In this document: one piece after another, positions 63,319 to 64,000 of the stretch
Layout of the letters: the number at the start of each line of letters is the position of its first letter
Numbering within the stretch: position 1 is the stretch's first letter
Assembly: GCA_020161295.1 (NCBI GenBank)
Contig: JAIUOA010000002.1
Location: 62,001-126,000, forward strand
Reading direction: 5' to 3'
Length of the DNA: 64,000 nucleotides
From: Bacillota bacterium
GTDB lineage: Bacteria > Bacillota > Clostridia > Peptostreptococcales > Acidaminobacteraceae
Notes under the pieces: generated by a model
The model's input: only the letters and a program-made list of their open reading frames with translations
The model's database searches: none
Told to the model about the DNA's origin: nothing
Position numbers and translations under genes: made by a program

Positions 63319-64000
63319 ATGACTTATGTTCTTCTGATTGCAGGCTTCGCAGCATTAATTAAGGGAGCTGACTATTTTGTGGACGGTGCATCTGGAATCG
63401 CAAAATTTTTAAAAATACCCTCAATCCTCATCGGTTTAACCATAGTTGCTTTCGGAACATCTTCACCTGAAGCGGCAGTCAGTATAAGTGCTGCTTTGAA
63501 AGGGAATAATGGTATCGCACTGGGCAATGTTTTGGGTAGTAATATTTTTAATATTAGCGTGATTATCGGTATTACAGCATTGATTTTTCCGTTAGATGTC
63601 CATAAACAAACCATGAGAAAGGAAATTCCGCTTACATTGCTTGCTGGTGTGGCTTTATTAATTTTAAGTGCGGATGGTTTTCTGAAAGAAGGTCAAAGTC
63701 TCTTATTGGATCGCGCAGATGGACTTATTTTATTACTATTCTTTATAGTTTTTGTCTATTATATTATTGAGGCTGCATTGAATAGCAAAGACTCTCAAGA
63801 GAATTATTTGCCTGAAAATGATCATGAAACACCAAAGTTAGGGCTTAATATACTTTATACACTTGGTGGCCTTTTAGCAATTCTTATTGGCGGAAACTGG
63901 GTTGTAAACAGTAGTATAGAAATTGCCACAAGTTTCGGAATCTCACAGACGATTATCGGCCTTACGATTGTAGCAGTTGGAACCTCTTTACCAGAGCTCA
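63319..64000 (+). CDS. Calcium/sodium antiporter, 5' part (runs off the window)
   Basis: An open frame from ATG 63319 (AAGGAG upstream) continues to the window end, giving 227 residues beginning MTYVLLIAGFAALIKGADYF. The first alpha-repeat is IVAFGTSSPEAAVSIS with GNVLGSNIFNIS, and the second begins IVAVGTSLPEL at the very edge. It belongs to the same family as the gene at 11197 but with a clearly different sequence. It is divergent from the XRE-B12 regulator across 153 bases and may be controlled by it. Confidence 0.9.
   Translation, partial: MTYVLLIAGFAALIKGADYFVDGASGIAKFLKIPSILIGLTIVAFGTSSPEAAVSISAALKGNNGIALGNVLGSNIFNISVIIGITALIFPLDVHKQTMRKEIPLTLLAGVALLILSADGFLKEGQSLLLDRADGLILLLFFIVFVYYIIEAALNSKDSQENYLPENDHETPKLGLNILYTLGGLLAILIGGNWVVNSSIEIATSFGISQTIIGLTIVAVGTSLPEL

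Overview
This 64 kb window reads as chromosomal DNA of a low-to-mid GC Gram-positive anaerobe of the class Clostridia. It resembles Fusibacter or Acidaminobacter, but that is an inference from gene content and no 16S gene is present. The grounds are strong AGGAGG-type ribosome binding sites, frequent TTG starts, a V/A-type ATPase operon, HypB, DUF438 and bacteriohemerythrin proteins, a lipoteichoic-acid-synthase-like enzyme, and many chemotaxis and cyclic-di-GMP proteins. Genes are densely packed on both strands. There is no rRNA, tRNA, CRISPR array or intact insertion sequence, and no gene-free stretch exceeds about 250 bases.

Layout. 1-3.6 kb (minus strand): the start of a probable flavoprotein, hypB, an FAD amine-oxidase-like enzyme, and an integrase-like protein whose 3' end overlaps the FAD gene. 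3.7-8.3 kb: metallo-beta-lactamase-fold protein, SRPBCC-VOC-VOC fusion, alpha/beta hydrolase, PPP-family phosphatase and a cold-shock protein. 8.5-13.4 kb: tandem GNAT protein, bioY under a BirA-type operator, a frameshifted zinc-binding chemoreceptor, a Ca2+/Na+ antiporter and an Ldh-type dehydrogenase. 13.5-19.7 kb: a glycosyltransferase/pyruvyl-transferase fusion, acyltransferase, J-domain protein, thioesterase, membrane protein and flavin monooxygenase. 19.7-22.6 kb: a large GGDEF-EAL receptor.

22.7-31.2 kb is a complete nine-gene V/A-type ATPase operon (ntpF-C-I-K-G-E-A-B-D), followed by a stand-alone CheY. 31.6-44 kb is a mosaic of housekeeping and accessory genes: hydrolase, DEDDh exonuclease, FMN reductase, plsY, nitroreductase, OFA-type MFS transporter, LtaS-like enzyme, GNAT, a phosphoesterase, lipB and a diguanylate cyclase. 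44-58 kb is rich in signalling: deformylase-like protein, frameshifted chemoreceptor, GGDEF-EAL protein, bacteriohemerythrin, sstT, arginase, DUF438/PAS protein, HD-GYP protein and a soluble chemoreceptor. 58-64 kb holds a DtxR-type regulator with a ZIP metal transporter, an EamA permease, a DEAD-box helicase with a repetitive tail, and an XRE regulator fused to a CarH-like cobalamin domain, divergent from a second Ca2+/Na+ antiporter that runs off the window.

The most novel item is the XRE-cobalamin regulator (62260-63165). It carries the exact W-x9-EH signature of B12 photoreceptors of the CarH type, but on a different DNA-binding domain, and its own promoter contains a matching inverted repeat. 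Other notable items are a BirA operator laid over the -35 box of bioY and inside the upstream gene, an integrase-like protein with an altered catalytic triad, several promoters with precisely placed palindromes, and three genes each broken by an apparent one-base indel.
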